Source: Aurantiacibacter poecillastricola (lineage in GTDB: Bacteria; Pseudomonadota; Alphaproteobacteria; Sphingomonadales; Sphingomonadaceae). From it: 48,919 bases of DNA. Of this stretch, positions 41,692 to 48,919 are shown piece by piece. A program made the translations under genes and the position numbers. The stretch is from NCBI RefSeq assembly GCF_030730945.1, contig NZ_JAVAMS010000008.1, positions 1-48,919 of the forward strand, in the 5' to 3' direction. Positions within the stretch are counted from its first letter, which is position 1; every line of letters begins with the position of its first letter. The notes beneath the pieces are model-generated. The model was not told where the DNA came from. It worked only from the letters and a program-made list of their open reading frames with translations, and made no database searches.

Positions 41692-41721
41692 GAGTGCAGC
41701 GCCCGGTCCGACGAACCCGCG

Positions 41722-42603
41722 TTACCCGCCGATCAGGCCCGCACGCGCGGCTTCCTGTTCGGCGACATAGGCATCCAGCATGTCGGCCTGGCCGGGGAGC
41801 AGCGCGTCGATCGCAGGGAGGCCGTCGATATCGTCCCGGTGAAGCAGCACGGACGGGCACTGGCCTTCGACATTGCCGAGATTGGGGCGATGCTGGGCAT
41901 AGCCGATGAGCGCGGCCAGATCGGGATCGAACGCTCGAGCGATGGCGGGCGGATAGACGAGATACTGATTCTCGAACGTCCGCAGCCATCCGAGGCAATA
42001 GGAGGTGATGACCGCGCGGCGCACATGATCGGACTGGTTAGCGCCGGCACCATGCAGGATCGATCCGAGGAACAGCAGCGCGGAGCCGGGTGGCATTTCG
42101 GCGGCGACCGGACGTGCATCGCCCGGTTGCGATGCCGCATCGTGATGGCTGCCCGGCCAGACCAGCGTCGCGCCACTCTCCAGCGTGAACGGATCGATCG
42201 GCCAGATGACGTTGATCTGATAGTGCATCCCGGTCTTGACGCCGCCCCAGAGATCCTGGTCGCGGTGCGGCACCTGCGCGAGCGCGCCGGGATGGATTTC
42301 GATCGCCTGGGTGAGGTTGAGAACGATACGATCGCACCATTCCCCGAGCACCGTTTCGGCGATACCGCGGATGATCGGGTGCAGCACAAGGCCGGCGATA
42401 TGCCGTGAACGCCGCAACAACGCGCCAAAGCGCTTGGTGCGGGCTCCGTAGAATCCGCCTTCGCAAAAGGGCGTGGCGACGAAGCGCGGTGCGAGTTCGG
42501 CTTCGAGCGCGGTGATTAGCTCGGTCGGCACGGCGTTATCGACAATGACATAACCGTCGGCGAGCAGCATCGCGGCGAGGCGGGCGGGGTCGTGCATCGC
42601 CAT
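41722..42603 (-). CDS. Phytanoyl-CoA dioxygenase (PhyH) family protein
   Basis: A 293-residue Fe(II)/2-oxoglutarate dioxygenase. The iron ligands are visible in VPHRDQDLW (HxD) and the distal His in SILHGAGANQS. The double-stranded beta-helix segments include HYQINVIWPIDPFTLESGAT, LVWPGSHHD and RRAVITSYCLGWLRTFENQY. It lies five bases downstream of luxI and 30 bases upstream of the excisionase gene. I recall that a phyH-like gene accompanies luxI in many sphingomonads. Hydroxylation of the acyl-homoserine lactone or its acyl donor is a reasonable inference, but no direct evidence exists in the sequence. Confidence 0.88.
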   Translation of the reverse strand: MAMHDPARLAAMLLADGYVIVDNAVPTELITALEAELAPRFVATPFCEGGFYGARTKRFGALLRRSRHIAGLVLHPIIRGIAETVLGEWCDRIVLNLTQAIEIHPGALAQVPHRDQDLWGGVKTGMHYQINVIWPIDPFTLESGATLVWPGSHHDAASQPGDARPVAAEMPPGSALLFLGSILHGAGANQSDHVRRAVITSYCLGWLRTFENQYLVYPPAIARAFDPDLAALIGYAQHRPNLGNVEGQCPSVLLHRDDIDGLPAIDALLPGQADMLDAYVAEQEAARAGLIGG

Positions 42604-42608
42604 TCCCT

Positions 42609-43223
42609 TCACGCGGCTCTTGCCGCCGCATCGGGAGTGATCGCACCCGGTACATAGATGCCGTTCGACGCCAGCAGCGCAGGCGTACCGGCGCAGATCT
42701 CGATGCGGAACGCTCCAAGGAACGCGCCATCGATGCGGCGCGCGGGGCCGAGCGGCGCTGCGCGCCAGCCCATCGCCAAAACCTCCTCGCGAAAAGCAGC
42801 GGTCACGACGCCGGTTAGCATGGTGATTCCGCTGCCGAGCGCATGATCGACCATCGCCGAGATGAGCCGGTTGCGGACACGCAGGCGTCCGGGGGCGCCC
42901 AATCGTTGCGGCAGGCAAAGTCGCGTAATCTCGCGAACCTGCTCCCCCCGGGGCGCATCGCACTCGCAGAGCGACGCGAAACGATCGGCGAGAAGATGTG
43001 CGCCCTCTGTCGATAGCAGCCGCATCGACCCCTGGTGAATGCAGCCATCGTCGGTGGCGATCAGATAGACCGCCTTGTCGCCGTCATAGCTGTCGATTTC
43101 ATAGCGGCCGCCGACGACCGGAACATCCCAGCCCAGCAGATCGACGAACAGGGTCTTGCGGTCCTCGAACATCGAGGCGGCGCGCGCATCGGTAAGCGAG
43201 CACCCTTTGACAATATGGATCAT
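42609..43223 (-). CDS. luxI: Acyl-homoserine lactone synthase (LuxI family)
   Basis: A 204-residue LuxI/TraI-type autoinducer synthase. The invariant residues are present: Arg22 and Phe26 in MFEDRKTLFVDLLGW, Trp32, Glu42/Asp44/Asp47 in YEIDSYDGDKAVYLI, Arg68 in GSMRLLST, Phe82 and the EITRL motif with Glu98 and Arg101. It makes an N-acyl-homoserine lactone from SAM and an acyl donor. The start ATG 43223 has GGGAG eight bases upstream. It sits directly downstream of the luxR gene. Acyl-chain length cannot be told from sequence. Confidence 0.93.
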   Translation of the reverse strand: MIHIVKGCSLTDARAASMFEDRKTLFVDLLGWDVPVVGGRYEIDSYDGDKAVYLIATDDGCIHQGSMRLLSTEGAHLLADRFASLCECDAPRGEQVREITRLCLPQRLGAPGRLRVRNRLISAMVDHALGSGITMLTGVVTAAFREEVLAMGWRAAPLGPARRIDGAFLGAFRIEICAGTPALLASNGIYVPGAITPDAAARAA

Positions 43224-43236
43224 GGCAGTAGCTCCC

Positions 43237-43249
43237 GTTCAAATTGAAC
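43237..43249. promoter_or_regulatory. 13-bp palindrome in the luxI leader (lux-box-like)
   Basis: GTTCAA (43237-43242) and TTGAAC (43244-43249) flank a single central A, 13 bases before the luxI start codon. It is a good dimer site for LuxR or another regulator. Its closeness to the start codon is unusual for a canonical activating lux box, so it could be a repressor site. Confidence 0.45.
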
Positions 43250-43315
43250 AGTCGCGAAGGGAGCAGAGATGAAGGGCTCAAACAGTCGTCAATATTGAGG
43301 ATGCGGCGATCCCGC

Positions 43316-44062
43316 TCAGAACCGCGGGACGATCTCCTCGATGCAGACGATTCCGCAGGCGAGCGCGATCGCCGGGAGCTGCGCGCGGGAATAGATTCCG
43401 AAATGTTCGCGCAGGTCACGCATGTAGGTGCGCACTGTCGTCGGGGCGATGTTCATCATGATCCCGATCTCGACGTCGCTCTTGCCCATCGCCGCCAAGC
43501 GAAAGCATTCGAGCCGCTTTGGGCTGAGATGGGGTAATTTCAGCGGGCGCGCCGGAAAGCCGTGCAAGCGCCGCGCCTCGGTAAACGCCTCGCTCGCCAT
43601 CAGCGTCGCGATCCGGCAGATATGCGATGGCGGCAATTGCCCGTCGCGCGTTGCGAACGTACAGCATCCGGGCGGCTCGCCGGCGACGCCAATCGGAACG
43701 GTGAGGCCGTTGCGCAGGCCATGACGCGCGGCTTCGCGCACGATGCGCGCCTGTCGCCGCGTGAAGCCGCCCAGCAGTCGCTCCATTTCGTGCCAGCAGA
43801 ACGCCCGGCTTGTCGAGCGCGCCGCGAGCAAGGCGGGATCGTCGCGGTAATAGCCTTCGGCGACGAAAACGTCGCCCCAGCTCTGGAAATTGTCCATGCG
43901 GAAATATCGCCCACCGGGCTGAAAGAAGGCCATGCTCTGGACGATCGCGAGCCATGGGAGGCCGAGCTGGCGTGCGGCGGCCTCGCTGCAACTGAACAGC
44001 TCGCGATCACTGTTCGCGCGCCTGGCCTGCTTAATATAGGCATCGAGGTCGCGAAACGGCAC
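43316..44062 (-). CDS. luxR: LuxR-family quorum-sensing regulator
   Basis: A 248-residue protein starting at GTG 44062, with AGGAG about ten bases upstream. The N-terminal autoinducer-binding domain keeps Trp62, Tyr71/72, Asp75-Pro76 and Trp90 in FQSWGDVFVAEGYYRDDPAL and FCWHEM. The C-terminal LuxR HTH spans about 178-240 (LSPKRLECFRLAAMGKSDVE; APTTVRTYMRDLREHFG). It should sense the product of the adjacent luxI and control the downstream luxI-phyH-rdfS-traF genes on the same strand. Confidence 0.93.
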   Translation of the reverse strand: MPFRDLDAYIKQARRANSDRELFSCSEAAARQLGLPWLAIVQSMAFFQPGGRYFRMDNFQSWGDVFVAEGYYRDDPALLAARSTSRAFCWHEMERLLGGFTRRQARIVREAARHGLRNGLTVPIGVAGEPPGCCTFATRDGQLPPSHICRIATLMASEAFTEARRLHGFPARPLKLPHLSPKRLECFRLAAMGKSDVEIGIMMNIAPTTVRTYMRDLREHFGIYSRAQLPAIALACGIVCIEEIVPRF

Positions 44063-44148
44063 CGAGGGGCACTCCTTTCGACGCGCGCGTTGCGGGCGCG
44101 TCTATCGGGCGCGTGGTTCCAGCCCACGCGCGTGCAGCCCCCGATGAT

Positions 44149-44475
44149 TTACTTGGTCTTGCTCGGCCGCCCCGTCGGCTTGTGCGGATGGCGCCGGAGC
44201 GTCACCGCCGGGCGCGCCAGTATCGCGCCGATTTCCAGTTCGTCGTCCGAAACGATCGAGATCGATATCCGGCCGGACAAGAGATAGACGGCATTAACGC
44301 CGAGTGCCTTCGCGAGCCGCTCCATTGCTTTCAGCGTCGGGCTCGACCGGCCATTTTCGATCGCACTCAGATAAGAGCTGCTCGTGCCCGCATCATGGGC
44401 GAGCGCTTCTTGCGTGATGCGCATCGCAAGCCGCAATTTCCTGAGATTCAAACTGAAGGACTTCGACGCATCCAT
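44149..44475 (-). CDS. XRE-family HTH regulator
   Basis: A 108-residue protein. The lambda-type HTH is at residues 5-62: FSLNLRKLRLAMRITQEALA, AGTSSSYLSAIENGRSSPT and AMERLAKALGVNAVYLL. A short basic tail (RRHPHKPTGRPSKTK) follows. It lies immediately upstream of luxR on the same strand. In the Mesorhizobium symbiosis ICE a small XRE protein (QseC) tunes quorum-sensing control of excision, so a similar role is possible. Two inverted repeats directly upstream of its start codon are candidate operators. Confidence 0.9.
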   Translation of the reverse strand: MDASKSFSLNLRKLRLAMRITQEALAHDAGTSSSYLSAIENGRSSPTLKAMERLAKALGVNAVYLLSGRISISIVSDDELEIGAILARPAVTLRRHPHKPTGRPSKTK

Positions 44476-44477
44476 AA

Positions 44478-44531
44478 GGGCGTAAGTTCACGCCCTGCGA
44501 CCATTACTCCACACTGGATACAGGTTGGAGT
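44478..44531. promoter_or_regulatory. Two inverted repeats upstream of the XRE gene
   Basis: GGGCGT (44478-44483) and ACGCCC (44490-44495) form a dyad with a six-base spacer just before the XRE start codon. ACTCCA (44506-44511) and TGGAGT (44526-44531) form a second dyad with a 14-base spacer. Both fit operator sites for an autoregulated XRE repressor. Confidence 0.45.
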
Positions 44532-44962
44532 TATTATCTATATTATTACGTTTTTACAAATATTTAAATGAGATTCCCGAACAACGCGCACTCAACTCTG
44601 ATGCGGATTCTCAGGCGCGCCAAAAGACCGCATTCGGACGGTCGAATCGGTCGATGACCGAAGCCCTCACGCCAGGACATTGGCCGTGGACGCCGCAGTG
44701 GAAATCCCATCGGCGTCGTCACATCCGGGGCGAGCATTGATTTCAAGCGCCGAGCGAATCACGATGCGAACAACGTCCCGTGGACACGTCCGCAATCGCC
44801 GTTCCGGCGTGGCGTACAGGAATCATCGGATAGTTTGACGTGCCTGTGTGTCGTTGTCTCCTTTGATTTGAATGCAGCGCAGCGAAGCGGAGCGTCGCAT
44901 TGGTTCATAGTTATGAAATCACCGTTCGTGTCGGGCCGCTGGCCGCCCACCATGCCAACCGA
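44532..44962. other. Intergenic region at the right edge of the ICE core, no gene seen
   Basis: The first 40 bases are very AT-rich, unlike the rest of the window. The frame at 44564-44746 has no ribosome-binding site or recognisable product. The 10-mer AGCGAAGCGG, also present in ICE spacers, recurs at 44881-44890. The transition from ICE genes to catabolic genes occurs here, but no tRNA or copy of the 13172-13191 sequence was found. Confidence 0.5.
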
Positions 44963-46108
44963 CTACTCGCAACAGTCGGTTCTGGCGGTAATCCCGCAGC
45001 GGTCCGGTTTGCTCCAGCCCCGCCGAATTGTACTCGGATCTTCATGATGCAGCGGGATCGGTCCGGGGATCGGTAGTGACGAGCCCGAAAAACGTGGCGC
45101 CGGCATTGCCTGGAGGATATTGTCGATCTCCCGATAGACGCCTCGCGCTGCCATATGAGGATGGCGCGCCGCTTCGTCCGGATCAAGCACGGGGGCAAAG
45201 CAGGCATCGCTGCCTTCCAGCAGTGTGCGCCATTCTTCCCGTGTCCGCATGGCGAATATCTCGCTAAAACGCTGCTTGAGCTCGGGCCAGGCATCACGAT
45301 CATAGCCGTCGTCAAAACTGCTATCGCCGGCCAACCCCAGCTTTTTGCAAAGCAGCGCATAGAACTTGGGCTCGAGTGATCCGACTGAGATGAAATTCCC
45401 GTCGGCGCACCGATAGGTCGAGTACCAGTGAGGGCCGTCAAGGATGCTGCAGCCGCGTATGCTGGCAACCTGGCCGGCGGCCTTCAGGCTCAGGAGCAAG
45501 TTCATCATGTGAGCGCTCCCATCGACGATCGCGGCGTCAACCACTTGCCCATTCCCGGTATCCCGCGCGTGCATTGCCGCTGCGAGGACGCCGATGGCCA
45601 AATAGAGCGCTCCACCCCCAATATCGCCTACCAGGCTTGGCGGCGCCATTGGCGGTTCACCGGGATGCCCAGCATACCAAAGGGCTCCTGACAGCGCGAT
45701 ATAGTTGATGTCATGGCCGGCCGCTTGGGCGAGAGGTCCCTGCTGCCCCCAACCCGTCATGCGACCGAATACAAGGCGGGGGTTACGCGCTAGGCAAACC
45801 TCGGGACCAAGGCCGAGCCTCTCCATCACCCCAGGCCGCATGCCTTCGATCAGTACATCGCCCCTTTGGACGAGATCCAGGACATGCGCGACGCCTTCGG
45901 GGGACTTCAGATCCAAGGCAATTACACGTTTCCCGCGGTTCACAATGGCGCCGCTGCCAAGATCGATATTTTCGGAGTTAGGGCTTACGCGTTCAATGAC
46001 GACGACATCGGCGCCAAGGTCGGCCAACAGCATTCCGCAAAACGGCGCCGGGCCGATGCCCGCAATTTCGAGTATTTTGAGGCCTGCAAGCGGACCAGTT
46101 TTCGTCAT
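44963..46108 (-). CDS. CaiB/BaiF-family CoA transferase
   Basis: A 381-residue type III CoA-transferase. Motifs: GLKILEIAGIGPAPFCGMLL, VIERVSP, RGKRVIALDLKSPEG, GRMTGWGQQGPLAQAAGHDI with the catalytic Asp in GHDINYIALSG, and GDIGGGALYLAIGVLAA. Members move CoA between acids or racemise 2-methylacyl-CoAs (family knowledge). It is divergent from the LysR gene, 167 bp away from its start, so that regulator probably controls it. It would fit a CoA-activated degradation pathway like the one at the left of the window. Confidence 0.92.
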   Translation of the reverse strand: MTKTGPLAGLKILEIAGIGPAPFCGMLLADLGADVVVIERVSPNSENIDLGSGAIVNRGKRVIALDLKSPEGVAHVLDLVQRGDVLIEGMRPGVMERLGLGPEVCLARNPRLVFGRMTGWGQQGPLAQAAGHDINYIALSGALWYAGHPGEPPMAPPSLVGDIGGGALYLAIGVLAAAMHARDTGNGQVVDAAIVDGSAHMMNLLLSLKAAGQVASIRGCSILDGPHWYSTYRCADGNFISVGSLEPKFYALLCKKLGLAGDSSFDDGYDRDAWPELKQRFSEIFAMRTREEWRTLLEGSDACFAPVLDPDEAARHPHMAARGVYREIDNILQAMPAPRFSGSSLPIPGPIPLHHEDPSTIRRGWSKPDRCGITARTDCCE

Positions 46109-46275
46109 TCAGGCATACCTGCGTCTGAGACCTTGGCGCTTTGATCCAGGCCGTTTCGCCGCTCCAGATTTCGAGACGGGTTGCAGTCGTGCTGGGCGGC
46201 AGTGTCGAAAGTAAGATTGGCAAAATGACCTTGATTCGCCTAATTCATTCTCTGGAGCAATTATTCCTGTGGGGC

Positions 46276-47190
46276 ATGTCCATGCTCGATTCTCGCCTCA
46301 AGCATGCCGTCGCGGTTGGTCAGCTTCGTTCCTTCTCCAGGGCAGCGGATGCGGTTGGTGTCACGCAGTCGGCGGTGACCAAGAGTGTCGCTGAACTCGA
46401 ACGGCATCTTGGCTATTCCCTTTTCCATCGGACCTCACGGGGCGCGATGCCGACAGAGGAGGGACGCGAATTTATTGATCGCGCAGCGCGCTTGCTTGCC
46501 GACGCAGCTGAACTACTCGGAGATACAGCCCGCCGCGCCGACGCCTATGCGGGCCCGCTTCGAATCGGACTGTTCCCAGGGTCAATCGACTGGTTGCTCA
46601 CCCAACCTCTGGTTTCTTTGCTGCGGCGCCATCCGGCAGTGCGCGTCGAAGTCGTTTCGGGCAACAGCGAAAGGGGCGTGCGACTCCTGTCGCGCGGCGA
46701 TATCGATGTCGCCTTTGGACTTGAAGCGGCCTTTGCACGCTGGCCGGAATTCAAGTGCGAGCGGGTCGCCTCGATCGAAATACTGCCTTTTGTGCGGAAC
46801 AATCATCCCATTCTGGGGATAAACCCGACCAGCAAGGAGCCGCTGGTCCAGTTCGAATTCGTAGTGCCCTCATCTTCCGAACCCTACACATCGATCATTC
46901 AGCAGATGTACGAAAAAAGCGGTAAGCGTCCCGCTGACTGGATCCACATGACAGACTATTTTCAATTGGTTCGACGGATCGTTGCCACATCCGATGCTAT
47001 CGGGATGGTTGCAAAACAGTTCACCGAGAACTCATGGTTTCGCGCCAATTTCGTGGCCTTGGAGGGAATCGGTTTATTCGATCCATTGACGCTTTGTTAT
47101 GCTGTGCGTAGCCGCTGGCAGGTAAAACCGGCTGGCCGTGCGCTCGTCAGCCTTGTTCGTCAGGCATGGCGCACCGCATCATCGGATTAA
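46276..47190 (+). CDS. LysR-family transcriptional regulator
   Basis: A 304-residue protein starting at ATG 46276 or 46282; the 45 codons upstream lack family sequence. The N-terminal winged HTH is clear (GQLRSFSRAADAVGVTQSAV, VAELERHLGYSLFHRTSRGA). A periplasmic-binding-like effector domain follows (GPLRIGLFPGSIDWLLTQPL). It is divergent from the CaiB-type gene and next to a TonB receptor gene, so it likely senses a catabolic substrate. Confidence 0.92.
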   Translation: MSMLDSRLKHAVAVGQLRSFSRAADAVGVTQSAVTKSVAELERHLGYSLFHRTSRGAMPTEEGREFIDRAARLLADAAELLGDTARRADAYAGPLRIGLFPGSIDWLLTQPLVSLLRRHPAVRVEVVSGNSERGVRLLSRGDIDVAFGLEAAFARWPEFKCERVASIEILPFVRNNHPILGINPTSKEPLVQFEFVVPSSSEPYTSIIQQMYEKSGKRPADWIHMTDYFQLVRRIVATSDAIGMVAKQFTENSWFRANFVALEGIGLFDPLTLCYAVRSRWQVKPAGRALVSLVRQAWRTASSD

Positions 47191-47241
47191 CGGCAAGGGG
47201 GCGGGGTGCGATCGGAAATCCGCTGCATCCGTCGCGATCAG

Positions 47242-47295
47242 CTAGAGCATTTCGCGCAGAAGTGGGAACCGGCTTTCCGGCAGGAAATGCTCTAG
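47242..47295. repeat. Palindromic intergenic repeat between convergent genes
   Basis: CTAGAGCATTTC (47242-47253) and GAAATGCTCTAG (47284-47295) form a perfect 12-bp inverted repeat around a 30-base centre that itself contains GGAA/TTCC. The AGAGCATTT...AAATGCTCT pattern is reminiscent of dispersed palindromic elements of alphaproteobacteria (from memory). It lies between the convergent LysR and receptor genes and could also act as a bidirectional terminator. Confidence 0.6.
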
Positions 47296-47354
47296 CAAAT
47301 TGATCTTGGGCATTTTCCGAGTTGGCGGGTGATTCCACTCGCCTCGAAAATGGC

Positions 47355-48919
47355 CTAGAAGCTAATCGCCACTTCTCCGCCGATGACGCGCCCCCTGTTT
47401 AGCGGTGAAAGGCTTGCACCCGTGCCCCCGAAGGCCGCCGGCAAAGGTGTATCGCCGCCAATCGTCACCTCATTCAGGAGGTTTCGGCCATAGATGGAGA
47501 AGCGCCAGTGCTTGTTGTCGGTCGCCAATGTGAGGCTCGCATCGAGCATATCGGCGCCCTGAAGGAAGCCGACGTTGTTGTCGGTGAATGCCGCCTTGTC
47601 GCGATGCGTGAAGCTGACACGCGCCGTTGCTGTCCCCAATTCGCCAAGCTGCTGATCATAAGTCAGCCCCACGCCATAGGTCCATGGCGACAGCCTTGGC
47701 AATTTGAGCGCACGATCCACATCGTTGATGACGCCATCACCGCTGAGGTCGAACTGGACGTTGCGATACTGGCCATTCACGTAGCCGAGCTGACCCGAAA
47801 TCACGAGGTTGGACAAAAGAAAAAACTGCCCCTCGGCCTCGACGCCTTTGATTGTGGCGTCGGCGGTGTTCCGTATGACCTGGCTGACGCCAAGCGGTCC
47901 GGGCAGGTTGATCTCGCGCTGCAGGTCCTTCATGCGATTGTAGAAGGCCGCCAGGTTGATCCGGTGGCGCCCGAATTGCTTCTTGGCGCCGAGTTCGAAA
48001 CTGTCCTGGGTCTCTTGATTGAATGGCCCCGGCGGCACAGCGGGATCGGTGTTGCGCAAATTATATCCGCCGCTGCGGAACCCGCGCGTGTAAAGGCCAT
48101 AAATCTGCGTGTCGTCATCCGGCTTCCACTGAAGGCCGATTTTCGGCGTAAACCCTCGCCATTTTGCCGCGTCGGCGAAATTGGTTGCACAGATCAGCGT
48201 GTCTAGATTGCAACCATTTGCGCGTAAGGCCGAGACCCGAACGGCTTTGCGTTCCCAACTATACCGCGCGCCGAGATTCAAGGTCAGCGTATCGGTGAAA
48301 TGCCAGTCGGTCGAAGCAAAAATGCCCCATGTTGTCTGGTCTTGCGTACCCCCACCGGAAACGATCCGAGCACCGCCCAAAAGATTCCGCAGCTCGGCGT
48401 AACGAAGATCCTGGGAAAAATAGTATAGACCGGTTGTCAATTCGACGTCACCGAACCTTCCGGCATAACGAAGTTCGTCGCTGAGTTGATCCTGGTCGAT
48501 TTCGAAAAAGGCATGAAAGAAGGACTGTGGTGTTCCATCGATATCAGCGCCCGCGGAGGATCGGAATTTCCGATAGCCAGCGATGTTGGTGAAGACGCCT
48601 TCGCCCAGACCGACATCGATGTTGGTTTCCACGATCGCCTGGTCCCATTTGGCATCATAGAAACCTGGGAAATTGATCGAAAACCTGAAGCTGTCGCGGG
48701 AAACAGCGCGTGACTCTGGACAGGGGCTCCATCGCTTTCGACATCGCCATGCTCATAGCGGAGATCCATTCGGAAGCGGTCGCCACCCTTGAGCGAAAGT
48801 GCCGGGCGAATGATAAGGTCATGTGATTTACCGAAGCTGCGATTGTCGAAGCGGTTGCGAAACCAGCCATTGTCGTCGCTGTAGTAGACGGCCAATTTGG
48901 CAGCCAAAACGTCATCGAC
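47355..48919 (-). pseudogene. TonB-dependent receptor, C-terminal part, with an apparent frameshift (5' end outside window)
   Basis: The last 425 codons (47355-48632) encode a receptor beta-barrel with a classical end: GFRSGGYNLRNTDP, PWTYGVGLTYDQQ, WRFSIYGRNLLNE and terminal GGEVAISF. Upstream barrel sequence continues in another frame from 48919 down to about 48700 (NGWFRNRFDNRSFGKSHD; RMDLRYEHGDVESDGAPVQ). The two frames join smoothly if one base is added to the GGG run at 48698-48700, giving HALFPRDSFRFSINFPGFYD. So there is a one-base deletion in a homopolymer, either a real mutation or a sequencing error. The plug domain and signal peptide lie beyond the window. Confidence 0.8.

Noticed and set aside
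44564..44746. Minus-strand frame of 60 codons at the right ICE edge
   Set aside because: No ribosome-binding site and low-complexity Arg/Pro composition.
11630..44990. Short match CGGTTCTG near 11636 and near 44977 as possible att repeats
   Set aside because: Only eight bases, flanks do not match, and a tRNA-like site at 13172-13191 is a far better att candidate.

Overview
The window looks like a GC-rich alphaproteobacterial genome, most likely a sphingomonad. The evidence is the large TonB-dependent receptors next to catabolic operons, the P-type trb/traG conjugation set, the DUF2274/DUF736/DUF2958 genes that usually travel with it, and the protein style overall. No rRNA gene, complete tRNA gene or CRISPR array was seen.

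Layout. (1) Positions 1-11217, all on the minus strand: a catabolic operon running from a TonB-dependent receptor through aldehyde dehydrogenase, GMC alcohol oxidoreductase, acyl-CoA ligase, enoyl-CoA hydratase, thiolase and acyl-CoA dehydrogenase to a short-chain dehydrogenase cut by the window edge. This is a plausible route from an alcohol to aldehyde, acid, acyl-CoA and then beta-oxidation. The order receptor-ALDH-GMC-ligase resembles the polyethylene glycol (peg) operons of sphingomonads. (2) 11656-13191: a P4-type tyrosine integrase, repeats in its leader, and a 20-bp sequence that looks like the 3' end of a tRNA gene (an att core). (3) 13330-25490: HTH protein, DUF2274, trbI-G-F-L-J-E-D-C-B, a ribbon-helix-helix regulator and traG, forming a mating-pair and coupling-protein operon. 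(4) 25815-31019: an accessory island. A plus-strand operon encodes a carrier-protein-like small protein, an XRE regulator, an ImmA/IrrE-type metallopeptidase fused to a chagasin-like cysteine-protease inhibitor domain, a papain-family peptidase and a thymidylate-synthase-like protein. A convergent minus-strand operon encodes an RHH protein, a MazG-like pyrophosphohydrolase and a uracil-DNA-glycosylase-like protein. (5) 31071-39211: relaxase, DUF736, ParB-like protein, DUF2958 and an ardC antirestriction gene broken by one stop codon. (6) 39727-44475: membrane protein, lytic transglycosylase, TraF-type S26 peptidase, RdfS-like excisionase, phytanoyl-CoA-dioxygenase-like protein, LuxI, LuxR and an XRE regulator. 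(7) 44963-48919: CaiB-type CoA transferase, LysR regulator and the C-terminal part of a frameshifted TonB receptor, again catabolic.

How it fits together. Regions 3, 5 and 6 form an integrative and conjugative element (ICE). Its excisionase and TraF genes sit directly downstream of a quorum-sensing luxR-luxI pair, so transfer is probably density controlled, as known for the Mesorhizobium symbiosis ICE. The only tRNA-like att site lies between the integrase and the trb block. The integrase therefore may belong to a neighbouring element that extends left and carries the catabolic genes, and the window may hold the junction of two tandem elements.

The most novel part is region 4. A protease and its probable inhibitor sit inside an XRE/ImmA-style regulatory operon, together with a carrier-like protein and several nucleotide-metabolism proteins. 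This has the look of an undescribed conflict, defence or stress-response module carried by the ICE.
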